A program made the position numbers and the translations under genes. Positions 1 through 9,292 of a stretch of 64,000 bases of DNA are shown piece after piece; position 1 is the stretch's first letter; every line of letters begins with the position of its first letter. The notes under the pieces are model-generated. The model was not told where the DNA came from, made no database searches, and was given only the letters and a program-made list of their open reading frames with translations. This stretch comes from Legionella cincinnatiensis (GTDB taxonomy: Bacteria; Pseudomonadota; Gammaproteobacteria; Legionellales; Legionellaceae): positions 2,728,001-2,792,000 of the forward strand of contig NZ_UGNX01000001.1 of assembly GCF_900452415.1 (NCBI RefSeq). Direction: 5' to 3'.

Positions 1-702
1 TACAGTGCAGGTTATAGTAATTCATTTCTTGTATCACTTGCACAACAACATCGTGTAAAAAACTATCAACGTACTTTATCGCTCAACACCTTATACGAAG
101 GTTTCCATTACGCCTTACAACATGATACAAAGCAATTTTTATTTTATCCTAAAGCAACTTTGACCTTTAGCAAAACAAAAGATCTTCTCTTTTCTCCTTC
201 GGGTTATAACATCACCATTAACGGTCTTGCCGCTAATAAAATTGCTTTATCTACAATTAATTACGCTCAAACGTCATTGGATGCAAAGGCTGCGATACGA
301 ATAGAACCCTGGCGTTTACGACTTTATGGGCATGCCATTCAAGGCTTTATTGCAATCAACAACATCGAGCAACAACCTTTATCGCTTGCATTACTTTTGG
401 GGGGAACTGATAATTTAAAAGCCTATAGCTTTAACTCAATAGGACCAAGTAGAATAATTAGCTACGCGGGTTTTGAGATTCAAAAAGAAACGAAAAAAAA
501 TTGGTATCTTGTTGTTTTTTATGATGCTGGTGCCATTTATAATCCGAATCCAATGAAAAGTTATTATGATGCAGGTGGTGGTTTGATGTGGGTTTCTCCC
601 ATAGGCCCAATTAAAGTGGGGTTAGCTCAAGCCATCAATCATCGATGGCAACGTGATAGTAATAGTCCTCGATTAGTGATTAGTATGGGGCCCGATTTAT
701 GA
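1..702 (+). CDS. tamA: TamA, outer-membrane Omp85-family translocation subunit (C-terminal part)
   Basis: The reading frame is open from the first base of the window, so this is the 3' end of a gene that begins upstream. The visible 233 residues are the C-terminal beta-barrel of the Omp85/bacterial surface antigen family: alternating polar and aromatic strands, a GGTDNLKAY loop like the family's GG-x-x-x-RGY motif, and a Gly-rich final hairpin (DAGGGLMWVSPIGPIKVGLA). TamA works with TamB to place proteins or lipids in the outer membrane. The stop codon overlaps the start of the next gene (ATGA), and that gene is TamB-like, which supports TamA over BamA. The protein ends in Leu, whereas most Omp85 barrels end in Phe or Trp. 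Family assignment is strong; the TamA call rests on the neighbour. Confidence 0.85.
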   Translation, partial: YSAGYSNSFLVSLAQQHRVKNYQRTLSLNTLYEGFHYALQHDTKQFLFYPKATLTFSKTKDLLFSPSGYNITINGLAANKIALSTINYAQTSLDAKAAIRIEPWRLRLYGHAIQGFIAINNIEQQPLSLALLLGGTDNLKAYSFNSIGPSRIISYAGFEIQKETKKNWYLVVFYDAGAIYNPNPMKSYYDAGGGLMWVSPIGPIKVGLAQAINHRWQRDSNSPRLVISMGPDL

Positions 703-2885
703 TCCGAGTGCTCGTAAAAACATTAAATTTTACTCTTTCACTACTCCTCATACTGGGTTTAATTGTTGTTTTTTTATTTGCTACTACGCCAGGTTTAATA
801 TGTATGATTCAATTAAGCCGCTTTTACATCCCCGGCACCCTGAAAATGCAACATGTTGAAGGCAGCCTAATCAATAATTTTACGGTAGGGGAAATCGAGT
901 ATCAAAATAATTCGCTTAAAATAACAATAAAACAATTAAATGTTCAATGGAATCCTCATTCCTTGCAAGAAAATCAACGACTCACTGCTCAATGGCATGA
1001 TTTACAATGGGAAAATGAAAAAAAACCCCTAATAAAAAGCAAAAAAGGAACAGTAATTGCGACAGGGATCTTACCTAATCTACAAATGAATTTGAATGCC
1101 AAAGTTATGACAGCATTGAAGAGTGATTGGACCATGGACGCGAAAATTAACGGCACTATCCCCTGGCAATGGACTTTTGATGCGAGCCTAACACAACCTC
1201 AACCTTCATTATCTCAAGATATTGTTTTATACACCAACCTATCCACTAAAGGTAAAATCACAGCTAAAAATCAAGGGAATTTATTACTCACTATAAGCCC
1301 AGGTTTTTATCATGAACCGAATAACAACACTATTCCTGTACTTCACTTCAAAGGAGGAACAATAAAAGTCACACTTTCTCCTGCAAAACTTGAAGGCACA
1401 GGGATTTTAGTTGTTGATGAACATAAAAACTTAAACATGGAATTTCAATTACCTAAATTTGCTCTTAATACTGGCCTCTCTGATAATCAACCTATAAATG
1501 GCAAATTATCATTAGATATAAATTCATTAGACTTTTTAAACAAAATAAGTCCTGAAATGAATAAACTAAAGGGGCAATTGACCCTTGCATTAAACGTAAA
1601 AGGTACAGTGAAGAAAAGACAAATCGAAAGTCAATTAATACTTAGCAAAGCAAGTTTTTCTTTACCTAAGTTCGGACTCAACTTGGATACCTTAGAACTT
1701 AATGTTCATGGTACAGAAAAATCTTGGGAAGCCACTGGATCCATCATATCTGCTGGCCATCATCTAGCCCTTGCAGGAAAAGGTACATTAAGCAGTCAGT
1801 TTACCGGAGAGCTTACCCTAGAAGGTAATGATTTCCCCCTTATTAATACCAGTGAATATCAAATTCATATTTCTCCAAAACTTAGTCTTCATGTAACACC
1901 CACGATACGCGCACTCTCTGGCACTGTTCTAATTCCTTATGCTGAGATTAAGCCGCGAACTTTTCACAACAGTATTTCATTACCCGATGATGTAGTTTAT
2001 AAGCGCAAAGAAAACCCCACTTCTCCTGTTATTTTTCTCAACAGCATGGATATTGCCATTGAAATGGGTAAAGAAGTTGCAGTCAATGTTAAAGGATTAA
2101 AAGGCTTTTTAGATGGAACACTTCATACAAAACAATTACAGGAAGGATCCCTTAATGCGTATGGCGAATTATCGATTAGGGAGGGTACCTATAAAGCATA
2201 TGGTCAAGAATTAGCAATAAAACAAGGACAGTTAATTTTTACCGGTGGGCTCATTAACAACCCGGGAATTAATGTTCGTGCCGTAAAAAAAATCAACACA
2301 ACACCAACAACTTTTTCCAGTTCAAGCCAGCTTTTAGATTTTAATAGCACCAATCTCCAAAATATCAATTATGGTGAAACAATGACTTTAGGTGTAGAAG
2401 TAACAGGACGCCTAACCCAACCCAAAATTCAATTATTCTCTGAGCCTGCTGTTCTTTCACAAGCAGATATTTTGTCTATGCTTATTCTTGGTCGTCCAGC
2501 GAATCAAGCCAACAAAGCTGGAGCACAATTACTTTTAACAGCTATAACCTCCATGAGTCTTAGCGGTAATACGAACAGCCTTCGACTTTTAGAACAGCTG
2601 AAACAAAGCGCAGGCATTGATTTTAATGTACAAACCAATACAAATTATAATCAATTAAACAATACTGCAAGTGACAGTACTTCTTTTATGGTAGGGAAAT
2701 CACTCTCGAAACGACTCTATTTAAGTTATAATATTGGTCTGTCACAAACCGATACAAATATTTTGACCCTAAGATACATGCTCAACAAATTTTTTAGTAT
2801 CCAAATAAGCAATAGTGATACAAGTAGCGCTATTGATGTTTTATATACTTCCAAGAAAAAAAATATTTCTAATAAAAAAAGATAG
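699..2885 (+). CDS. tamB: TamB-like inner-membrane-anchored translocation/assembly protein (DUF490)
   Basis: A 728-residue protein with one N-terminal membrane anchor (about residues 8-30, VKTLNFTLSLLLILGLIVVF) followed by a long periplasmic stretch of repeating beta-strands. The C-terminal third matches the TamB/DUF490 domain: GELSIREGTYKAYGQELAI, the LSQADILSMLILGRP motif, and a terminal strand region with AGIDFNVQT and YLSYNIGLSQ. TamB bridges the envelope as a beta-taco and partners the TamA barrel. The protein is shorter than E. coli TamB (about 1260 residues); the missing part would be in the repetitive middle. Its start overlaps the tamA stop by 4 bp, so the two are translationally coupled. 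Confidence 0.88.
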   Translation: MIRVLVKTLNFTLSLLLILGLIVVFLFATTPGLICMIQLSRFYIPGTLKMQHVEGSLINNFTVGEIEYQNNSLKITIKQLNVQWNPHSLQENQRLTAQWHDLQWENEKKPLIKSKKGTVIATGILPNLQMNLNAKVMTALKSDWTMDAKINGTIPWQWTFDASLTQPQPSLSQDIVLYTNLSTKGKITAKNQGNLLLTISPGFYHEPNNNTIPVLHFKGGTIKVTLSPAKLEGTGILVVDEHKNLNMEFQLPKFALNTGLSDNQPINGKLSLDINSLDFLNKISPEMNKLKGQLTLALNVKGTVKKRQIESQLILSKASFSLPKFGLNLDTLELNVHGTEKSWEATGSIISAGHHLALAGKGTLSSQFTGELTLEGNDFPLINTSEYQIHISPKLSLHVTPTIRALSGTVLIPYAEIKPRTFHNSISLPDDVVYKRKENPTSPVIFLNSMDIAIEMGKEVAVNVKGLKGFLDGTLHTKQLQEGSLNAYGELSIREGTYKAYGQELAIKQGQLIFTGGLINNPGINVRAVKKINTTPTTFSSSSQLLDFNSTNLQNINYGETMTLGVEVTGRLTQPKIQLFSEPAVLSQADILSMLILGRPANQANKAGAQLLLTAITSMSLSGNTNSLRLLEQLKQSAGIDFNVQTNTNYNQLNNTASDSTSFMVGKSLSKRLYLSYNIGLSQTDTNILTLRYMLNKFFSIQISNSDTSSAIDVLYTSKKKNISNKKR

Positions 2886-2921
2886 GGTCTTCTGATACCC
2901 TAAGAGACGAGGATTCATTCC

Positions 2922-3917
2922 ATGACCGATTACAATATTCCATTAAGATTAACTCGCTTAAGAAGTAGCCCCATGTCTCGTGCTTTAATCAAAGAAACAC
3001 GACTCCATCCCCAACAGTTTATTGCACCATTATTTATTAATGAACAACTTAATGAACCCCAAGCGATTCATGCTATGCCTGGCCAATTTCAATTAAGTCT
3101 CAATTGCATTCCCCAAGAAATTGAATTAATTAGCAGCTTAGGCATTCCTGCCGTATTACTGTTTGGTATTCCCAAACACAAAGATGCTTTTGGCAGTGAA
3201 TCTTTTAATGATGAAGGAATTATTCAACAAGCAATAAGAAAAATTCGGACTATTAATAAAGAACTATTAATCATTACTGACCTCTGTTTTTGTGAATATA
3301 CTGATCATGGCCATTGTGGTGTTCTTAAGGGAGAATGCATTGATACAGATAAGACTTTAGATTTTCTAGCAAAACAAGCTGTAAGCCACGCTAAAGCTGG
3401 AGCAGATTGGGTAGCACCCAGTGGAATGACTGATGGAATGGTCAATGCCATTCGCCAAGCACTCGATACTCATGGATATCAACATATTCCCATTTTAAGT
3501 TATAGCGCTAAATACTGTTCCTGTCTTTATGGACCTTTTAGAGAGGCTGCTCAAGGAGCCCCCCAATTTGGCGATCGCAAAGCATATCAAATGGATCCTG
3601 CTAATAGTACTGAAGCCATTAGAGAAACCACTCTGGATCTTGATGAAGGAGCAGATATGATTATGGTAAAACCAGCTGGATTTTACCTAGACGTCATCGC
3701 TAAAATGAAACAACATTTTCCAGAGGTACCCTTATGTGCTTATCAAGTAAGTGGTGAATACTCCATGATTAAAATAGCAGCACAAAATAAGCTCATTAAT
3801 GAAGAACAAGCAATGGTGGAAAGCCTGATTGCGATAAAGCGTGCTGGAGCAGATTTTATTATCTCTTATTTTGCTAAAGACATCGCACAATTACTCAATC
3901 AGGGATTCTATAGATAG
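2922..3917 (+). CDS. hemB: Delta-aminolevulinic acid dehydratase (porphobilinogen synthase)
   Basis: A 331-residue protein of normal HemB length. It condenses two 5-aminolevulinate molecules to porphobilinogen in heme synthesis. The two active-site lysines are visible: about K197 in YSAKYCS and about K250 in MIMVKPAGFYLD, the second being the Schiff-base lysine. The metal site DLCFCEYTDHGHCG carries three cysteines, so this is the zinc-dependent type rather than the Asp-rich magnesium type. It lies 36 bp after tamB on the same strand and may be cotranscribed. Start ATG follows an AGACGAGGA ribosome-binding region. Confidence 0.97.
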   Translation: MTDYNIPLRLTRLRSSPMSRALIKETRLHPQQFIAPLFINEQLNEPQAIHAMPGQFQLSLNCIPQEIELISSLGIPAVLLFGIPKHKDAFGSESFNDEGIIQQAIRKIRTINKELLIITDLCFCEYTDHGHCGVLKGECIDTDKTLDFLAKQAVSHAKAGADWVAPSGMTDGMVNAIRQALDTHGYQHIPILSYSAKYCSCLYGPFREAAQGAPQFGDRKAYQMDPANSTEAIRETTLDLDEGADMIMVKPAGFYLDVIAKMKQHFPEVPLCAYQVSGEYSMIKIAAQNKLINEEQAMVESLIAIKRAGADFIISYFAKDIAQLLNQGFYR

Positions 3918-4135
3918 ACACTAAATTATTTTACGATATACTCATGGAGCATCCTAACCTAAAAGATGCAGTTAAATCATACAACGCGGGCTGTTTGAGA
4001 TTCAATACGCCACAGTGCCTTCGGTACAACTGCATTTTTTAGATAAAAATGTAGGAAGACGAACGGGTTTAAAAGTTATTGATTTTTAGGATGCTAGTAG
4101 CTTTCAACCAATTATTTAATGGAGAAAAAGAGATA

Positions 4136-4534
4136 ATGAATTTAATTTTTAAAGGTTTTTCAGCAGTCATTTTAAGTTTAAGTGCTGCAACCGCTTTTGC
4201 AGCTCCTGAGTATTTAATCACTCATAATTATACTTCTGAAGAATCAAATGCTTATATAGGAGGTATTGTAGCTTCTCCTTATCCAACGGCTGCTAATATA
4301 ACCCAAAAGGTATATTGGAATCTCGTAAAATTGGCATGTTATGGATATACTAGCCCCGATAAAAAATGCACTGCCCTAATTAAAATGGCCACTAATACCC
4401 CCAACCCTATAGAGGTAGGTACGCTTACATTAAATCTTAATTCCGGTGACATAACTCCAAAAGAATTAACAAATAATGGGTATCATCTTGTAATCAATGG
4501 CCCTGGTGAAGCAAGCATTACCAAATTACCTTAA
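4136..4534 (+). CDS. Small secreted protein of unknown function
   Basis: I choose the ATG at 4136 (132 residues) because a GGAGAAA ribosome-binding site lies just before it and translation then begins with a clean Sec signal peptide (MNLIFKGFSAVILSLSAATAFA, cleavage likely at AFA-AP). The longer frame from 4079 puts 19 unlikely residues before the signal. The mature part of about 110 residues has two cysteines (ACYGYTSPDKKC) that could form a disulfide, and it ends in a beta-rich section. I do not recognise the family. It is probably periplasmic or exported. Confidence 0.7.
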   Translation: MNLIFKGFSAVILSLSAATAFAAPEYLITHNYTSEESNAYIGGIVASPYPTAANITQKVYWNLVKLACYGYTSPDKKCTALIKMATNTPNPIEVGTLTLNLNSGDITPKELTNNGYHLVINGPGEASITKLP

Positions 4535-4589
4535 TATTTTATCTGTTGGAAGAATTCACGTAATAACATCCACTGATTCCTATTTTTCT

Positions 4590-4670
4590 GTAGCCCGGAT
4601 TAGGCAAAGCCATAATCCGGGAGAAGGCGGGGTACAAAATTCTCGGACAGCTTTGCCTAATCCGGGCTAC
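4590..4670. repeat. Long inverted repeat (GTAGCCCGGATTAGGCAAAGC type)
   Basis: Arms at 4590-4610 and 4650-4670 are perfect 21-bp inverted copies (GTAGCCCGGATTAGGCAAAGC and its complement). The 39-bp spacer contains a further inverted copy of the outer part (CATAATCCGGG). Related hairpins occur at 26957-26992 and, with other cores, elsewhere in the window, so this is a dispersed intergenic repeat family. There is no U-tract, so a simple terminator is unlikely. Confidence 0.85.
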
Positions 4671-4866
4671 CCGTACTTAAGTTACATGACGTCATTAAGC
4701 GTTCCTGCCTCATGCACCGAAAATCTGCATTTGGCATATCTTGCGCAAAAATTCAGCCTTTCACCAAGAGACAAGCATACCCCCTGAACAGATGCTATCC
4801 TGTTTAAACAGTAATTCAAAAACCACCTAAAAACACAAATAGAAGTTTTCTTAGTTAAAGATATTA

Positions 4867-4890
4867 AAAAAGCCACTGAACGTGGCTTTT
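4867..4890 (-). terminator. Rho-independent terminator of fadL
   Basis: Read on the minus strand, a 9-bp stem AAAAGCCAC / GTGGCTTTT with a 5-nt loop is followed by a run of T residues, 32 bp after the fadL stop codon. Confidence 0.8.
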
Positions 4891-4921
4891 GGATGTCAAC
4901 AAACTCTATTGCACTCAAAAT

Positions 4922-6370
4922 TTACTTTGTTGGTGCCTCAGGAATTTTATCAATAATCCATGTTAATTGAGCGCCTACTAAATCTGCGCTGAAGCTGCCA
5001 CCATCAGCATCTACTGTGTATGCAGAAGTGGGCGGTAATGCTTGCGTAGCATCAATACTTGGATTACTACCTGCAAATAAATGAGTATATCCAATATCGA
5101 CACCAATATTAGGTCGCCATTGATAATGAGCTCCGACTGCAATAGCCCAACGATCCACATCAGGTAAACGAATGTTTCTATCTGTATTATTTGTAGGAGT
5201 TTGGTCATACCCTCCCCCCACACGCAACATCAACTTTGGATTAACATGATAATTTGCACCAATTGCTACACGCCACGCATCATGAAAATTTTGCGGTACA
5301 TTAAGATTAACATTCGCCTGGGTAACTTCAAAAGGTGGCAACGCGCCTATATTTGGGGCCGCAACATTATTCAATTGAATTTCTTTAAAAACTCCCCATC
5401 CAGTATAAACAACTGACCCTAACAAAGCCAATTTTTGATTTATATCTTGATAGGCACTTAGAGTAAGTACATCAGGAAATTCTTGTGGATTACTGAATAA
5501 ATCATCATTCTGGCGAGATGTAGAGGGAGGCAACGCCGGCTGAACTAAGAAGAAATCATTATTGGCTAATATTCCGGATAAACGGCTATGTCCATAGAAA
5601 ACATGCCTTACTCTGGATTGATAATTAATACCAATTCGCGTGTGGTTGTCATTAAATATCCCCATCACACCCACATGGAAGCCAACGCCCCAAGACGAGC
5701 CTTTATTGTAACTTAAAGAATCAACGGTATAAGGATTTTCATCGAGGGCCGTAAAAAGAGTCGGTGCACCAACCATTTGATTGAATTTGACACGAGACCA
5801 TTGCATATCAAGACCTGCACCCAATGCAAAATGCTCTGTAAGCCGAGTACCTAATTCAGGGGAAATATTAGTAGTTAATACTTCAGTATAAGTTGCTGCA
5901 TAACGAACAGGCGAATAAGGTGACCAGTCAGTAGCCAAACCATATGGGGCAGTAACACTTAAACCAAAAGTAGTACGCTCACCTACAGGAAGAGCATAAT
6001 GAAATGAAGGGACAAACGCACTATAAGCCCCACTCACTCCTTCAAAATCTTGTACATATTCAATAGCAGGAGGAAAAGGTGCAGGTAAACCGGTAGCAGT
6101 AGTAAACGTACTCGTTCCATTGAGTTTTAAAGTTGGAAATATACCTACGCCACCAAACACCAGTTGTTGTTCACGAAGTAATGCTAAACCTGCAGGGTTA
6201 TACCAACCTGTCGATGCATCAGCTGCCTCTGCTGCAGCACCAGCTGCATAGTTACCAGTAGTATATCCAGCACTTTCTCCATACAATGAGAACCCAGCTG
6301 CATGCGTCACACCAGTAGCCAGAACACCAATCACAGCCGAACTCACTAGTGTTCTTAAAGGTTTGTGCAT
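4922..6370 (-). CDS. fadL: FadL/OmpP1/TodX-family outer-membrane fatty-acid or hydrophobic-compound transporter
   Basis: An outer-membrane beta-barrel of the FadL family. After the signal peptide (ending VTHA-AGF) comes the N-terminal hatch with the diagnostic NPAGLALL motif, where FadL proteins bind their hydrophobic cargo. The rest is alternating amphipathic strands with Gly-rich turns. I choose the ATG at 6370 (482 residues): AGGAG sits 8 nt before it. A GTG three codons upstream at 6379 overlaps that ribosome-binding site but could use GGAG further up. The protein probably imports long-chain fatty acids; the exact substrate cannot be read from the sequence. The gene is alone on this strand and has its own terminator. 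Confidence 0.92.
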   Translation of the reverse strand: MHKPLRTLVSSAVIGVLATGVTHAAGFSLYGESAGYTTGNYAAGAAAEAADASTGWYNPAGLALLREQQLVFGGVGIFPTLKLNGTSTFTTATGLPAPFPPAIEYVQDFEGVSGAYSAFVPSFHYALPVGERTTFGLSVTAPYGLATDWSPYSPVRYAATYTEVLTTNISPELGTRLTEHFALGAGLDMQWSRVKFNQMVGAPTLFTALDENPYTVDSLSYNKGSSWGVGFHVGVMGIFNDNHTRIGINYQSRVRHVFYGHSRLSGILANNDFFLVQPALPPSTSRQNDDLFSNPQEFPDVLTLSAYQDINQKLALLGSVVYTGWGVFKEIQLNNVAAPNIGALPPFEVTQANVNLNVPQNFHDAWRVAIGANYHVNPKLMLRVGGGYDQTPTNNTDRNIRLPDVDRWAIAVGAHYQWRPNIGVDIGYTHLFAGSNPSIDATQALPPTSAYTVDADGGSFSADLVGAQLTWIIDKIPEAPTK

Positions 6371-6641
6371 ATTTTTCACTCCTGAACTCCTTAAATATTA
6401 TGCCTCAAAAATCAAATAAATGTCCGCTGGAACCGAGTGTACTCTGTTTTCATACCATTAAAAATACTTTTTTCCTATTATATTCAAGAGGAAATTAATA
6501 TTGGCTCATAATGGATCAATTAAGATCACAATGGATTATTAATGGATTTCATCGCTTGAAGATCTAAATTATAAAAGTGTAGTACTTGTGTTAAGACTCC
6601 CGTCCATGCTAATGTGTATTAATTTTGTGCGGAAAAATACG

Positions 6642-9203
6642 ATGCGGCAAATAGTCACTAAATTTGGAGGAACAAGTGTTTCCACTCGCAACACTTGGGA
6701 TAGTATTGCGTCAATTACGCAAAAACATATGAGCTCTGGGGTACAACCCGTTATTGTATGCTCTGCATTAACACAAATTTCAAATAAGCTTGAAAAAGCC
6801 ATAGATGCAGCATTAATTAATGAGCATCAAAGTATCTTGGCTGAGATTCGTAAAGGACATCTTCATCTTGCCGAACAGCTGGAAGTCAATCCTGAGTTAA
6901 TTACTCAAGACCTACATCAACTTGAGCAATGGCTTACTGGTATCGCTTTATTAAAACAAGCTCCTGCAAAAACTCATGCGCAAATTTTAAGCATGGGAGA
7001 GCTCATGATGACACGTCTTGGACATGCGTTTTTGGAAAAACAAGGAATTCGTTGCCAATGGTACGATGCACGCGAGCTCTTAATTAGTACCCCATTTCCT
7101 GACGGAGACACAGCAAATTACCTCACTGCGCGGTGCGAAAGTGAATATTCTCCTGAATTGGTAGAAAAATTTATCGCCACTGGTGCTCAAGCGATTATCA
7201 CTCAAGGCTTTTTTGCTGCAAATCCTCAAGGAGAAACTGTATTATTAGGACGAGGAGGCTCTGATACTTCCGCAGCATTGCTCGCAGCTAAATTACAAGC
7301 CGCGTCCTGTGAAATATGGACGGATGTTCCTGGAATTTATACGGCCAATCCTCATCAACTACCCCAAGCCCGTTTATTAAAAAAATTAAATTATGATGAG
7401 GCACAAGAAATTGCTACGATGGGGGCTAAAGTACTCCATCCTAATTGTATCCCCCCCGTTCGACGAGCTAATATTCCGATGTCGGTCAAGTTTACACAAT
7501 TGCCGGGGCACTCTGGGACGCTTATCACTAAAGATATTGATGAAACAGCCCCATTGATTAAATCGATACAGATTAAAAACAGTATCTTATTGATTTCCAT
7601 AGATACTTTACATATGTGGCAACAAGTTGGATTTTTATCAGATGTATTTACAGCTTTTAAGCACCATGGTTTCTCGGTAGATCTACTTTCGTCTTCTGAA
7701 TTTAATGTTACATTGTCCTTAGATATAAACAGTAAGATACACGATCGCCCCGCCATTAATGCTTTATTAGCAGAATTAAATCAGTTTGGACGTGCAAAAC
7801 TCATTGAGCCATGCAGCGCAGTAAGCCTTGTAGGGCACCACATTAGAACAGTACTGCCGCAACTTGGTCCAGCATTAGAAGTCTTTGAAGCAAAACAAGT
7901 CTATTTGATGTCACTTGCTTCGAATGATTTAAACTTAACGTTTGTTGTCGATGAGTCTCAAGCAAATCAATTATGTCAAAAACTACATCATTTACTCATA
8001 GAAAATAATCCACAAATCTTCTATTACTCTAAAAGTTGGCATGAAGAGTTTGGCAACCCTGTTGTTCGTACTATACCTTGGTGGGAAAAGGATCGTGATC
8101 GCTTACTTACTATTGCCAGCTCAAACTCACCTTGTTATGTCTATCATAACCCAACTCAAGCTGCCAAAGCGAAACAACTACTAGCCTTAAAAGCGATTGA
8201 TGCATTGTTTTATGCGATTAAAGCAAATCCTCACCCTGCTATTTTAAACACCATGGAAAAAGAAGGAATTGGCTTTGAATGTGTTTCGATTCAAGAAATA
8301 GATAGAGTATTGGAGCTATTCCCCAATATAGATAAAAAACGAATTTTATTTACACCTAATTTTGCCCCGAAAACAGAGTATGAATATGCATTAAACATAG
8401 GCTGTTATATTACTATAGATAGTTTATACCCTCTTGAACATTGGCCTGAATTATTTAAAAATCGAGAAGTCATTATCCGTATTGATCCTGGCACTGGAGC
8501 AGGTCATCATAAACATGTATCAACAGGTGGAAATGAATCAAAATTTGGCATCACTCAAAACGACATAGATCAAATTGTAGCATTGACCCAAAAAAATAAT
8601 ATTCAAGTGGTCGGCTTGCATGCACATTCAGGTAGTGGAATTCTTACGCCGGAACTCTGGCAACAAACTGCATCTATGCTTGCCTCGCTCACTGAACAAT
8701 TTCCACAAGCAAAATCCATCAACTTAGGGGGCGGCTTAGGTGTAGTTGAAAAACCTGGACAACAACCATTAGATTTCGCAAATTTGGATGCCTTACTTAT
8801 GGCAGTAAAATCTCGCTATCCACAAATTAAAATCTGGCTTGAACCCGGTCGTTTTTTTGTTGCAGAAAGCGGTGTCATTTTAGCTAAGGTCACTCAATGC
8901 AAAGAAAAAGGCAAAGTTAAATTTATTGGTATAGAAACAGGAATGAACTCTTTAATTCGACCTTCTTTATATGGCGCTTATCATGAAATTGTAAACTTAA
9001 GTCGATTATATGAAGAAAAAGCTGGATTCTCTCATATAGTAGGCCCTATCTGCGAATCTGGGGATACTCTAGGCTATGATCGTTTATTACCTGTAACAGA
9101 AGAAGGTGATGTGTTATTAATTGCCAATACTGGAGCCTATGGACGTTGCATGAGCTCACATTACAACCTGCGTCCACCTGCACAGGAAATTGTTTTAGAA
9201 TAA
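6642..9203 (+). CDS. lysAC: Bifunctional aspartate kinase / diaminopimelate decarboxylase (LysC-LysA fusion)
   Basis: One 853-residue chain carries the first and last enzymes of lysine synthesis. Residues 1 to about 300 are an aspartokinase (TKFGGTSV near the start, LLGRGGSDTSAALLA, WTDVPGIYTANP), followed by ACT-like regulatory segments to about 450. The C-terminal 390 residues are a PLP-dependent DAP decarboxylase: FYAIKANPHPAIL with the cofactor lysine at about 527, HAHSGSGI, INLGGGLGV, WLEPGRFFV and CESGDTLGYDR. I choose ATG 6642 because the kinase begins a few residues after it; a GTG at 6588 would add 18 residues with no homology. A fusion couples flux from aspartate to lysine and diaminopimelate, needed for peptidoglycan. 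Confidence 0.93.
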   Translation: MRQIVTKFGGTSVSTRNTWDSIASITQKHMSSGVQPVIVCSALTQISNKLEKAIDAALINEHQSILAEIRKGHLHLAEQLEVNPELITQDLHQLEQWLTGIALLKQAPAKTHAQILSMGELMMTRLGHAFLEKQGIRCQWYDARELLISTPFPDGDTANYLTARCESEYSPELVEKFIATGAQAIITQGFFAANPQGETVLLGRGGSDTSAALLAAKLQAASCEIWTDVPGIYTANPHQLPQARLLKKLNYDEAQEIATMGAKVLHPNCIPPVRRANIPMSVKFTQLPGHSGTLITKDIDETAPLIKSIQIKNSILLISIDTLHMWQQVGFLSDVFTAFKHHGFSVDLLSSSEFNVTLSLDINSKIHDRPAINALLAELNQFGRAKLIEPCSAVSLVGHHIRTVLPQLGPALEVFEAKQVYLMSLASNDLNLTFVVDESQANQLCQKLHHLLIENNPQIFYYSKSWHEEFGNPVVRTIPWWEKDRDRLLTIASSNSPCYVYHNPTQAAKAKQLLALKAIDALFYAIKANPHPAILNTMEKEGIGFECVSIQEIDRVLELFPNIDKKRILFTPNFAPKTEYEYALNIGCYITIDSLYPLEHWPELFKNREVIIRIDPGTGAGHHKHVSTGGNESKFGITQNDIDQIVALTQKNNIQVVGLHAHSGSGILTPELWQQTASMLASLTEQFPQAKSINLGGGLGVVEKPGQQPLDFANLDALLMAVKSRYPQIKIWLEPGRFFVAESGVILAKVTQCKEKGKVKFIGIETGMNSLIRPSLYGAYHEIVNLSRLYEEKAGFSHIVGPICESGDTLGYDRLLPVTEEGDVLLIANTGAYGRCMSSHYNLRPPAQEIVLE

Positions 9204-9207
9204 ACAT

Positions 9208-9240
9208 GTAGCCTGGGTGCAGCGAAGCGAAGCCCAGGTT
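9208..9240. repeat. Short hairpin repeat after lysAC
   Basis: An imperfect hairpin with GCCTGGG / CCCAGG arms around GTGCAGCGAAGCGAAG. The GGTGCAGCGAAGC core recurs at 53985. It begins 4 bp after the lysAC stop and may help end transcription, although there is only a short T-run after it. Confidence 0.55.
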
Positions 9241-9292
9241 TAAATGTAGATTTGGGGGTTCGCTTCACCCTGACTGCATTTTGGGAAATACC

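Larger units (their letters stand above)
4535..4921. other. Intergenic region with a hairpin repeat and the fadL terminator
   Basis: This stretch lies between two convergent genes. It contains the hairpin repeat at 4590-4670 and the terminator of fadL near 4867-4890. Open frames crossing it on both strands run through the hairpin and show no family features, so I do not call them genes. Confidence 0.6.

Noticed and set aside
4497-4787. Open frame of 96 codons on the plus strand
   Set aside because: It runs through the 4590-4670 hairpin repeat, overlaps the end of the secreted-protein gene and shows no protein features.
4682-4918. Open frame of 78 codons on the minus strand
   Set aside because: It covers the fadL terminator and has no ribosome-binding site or family motif.
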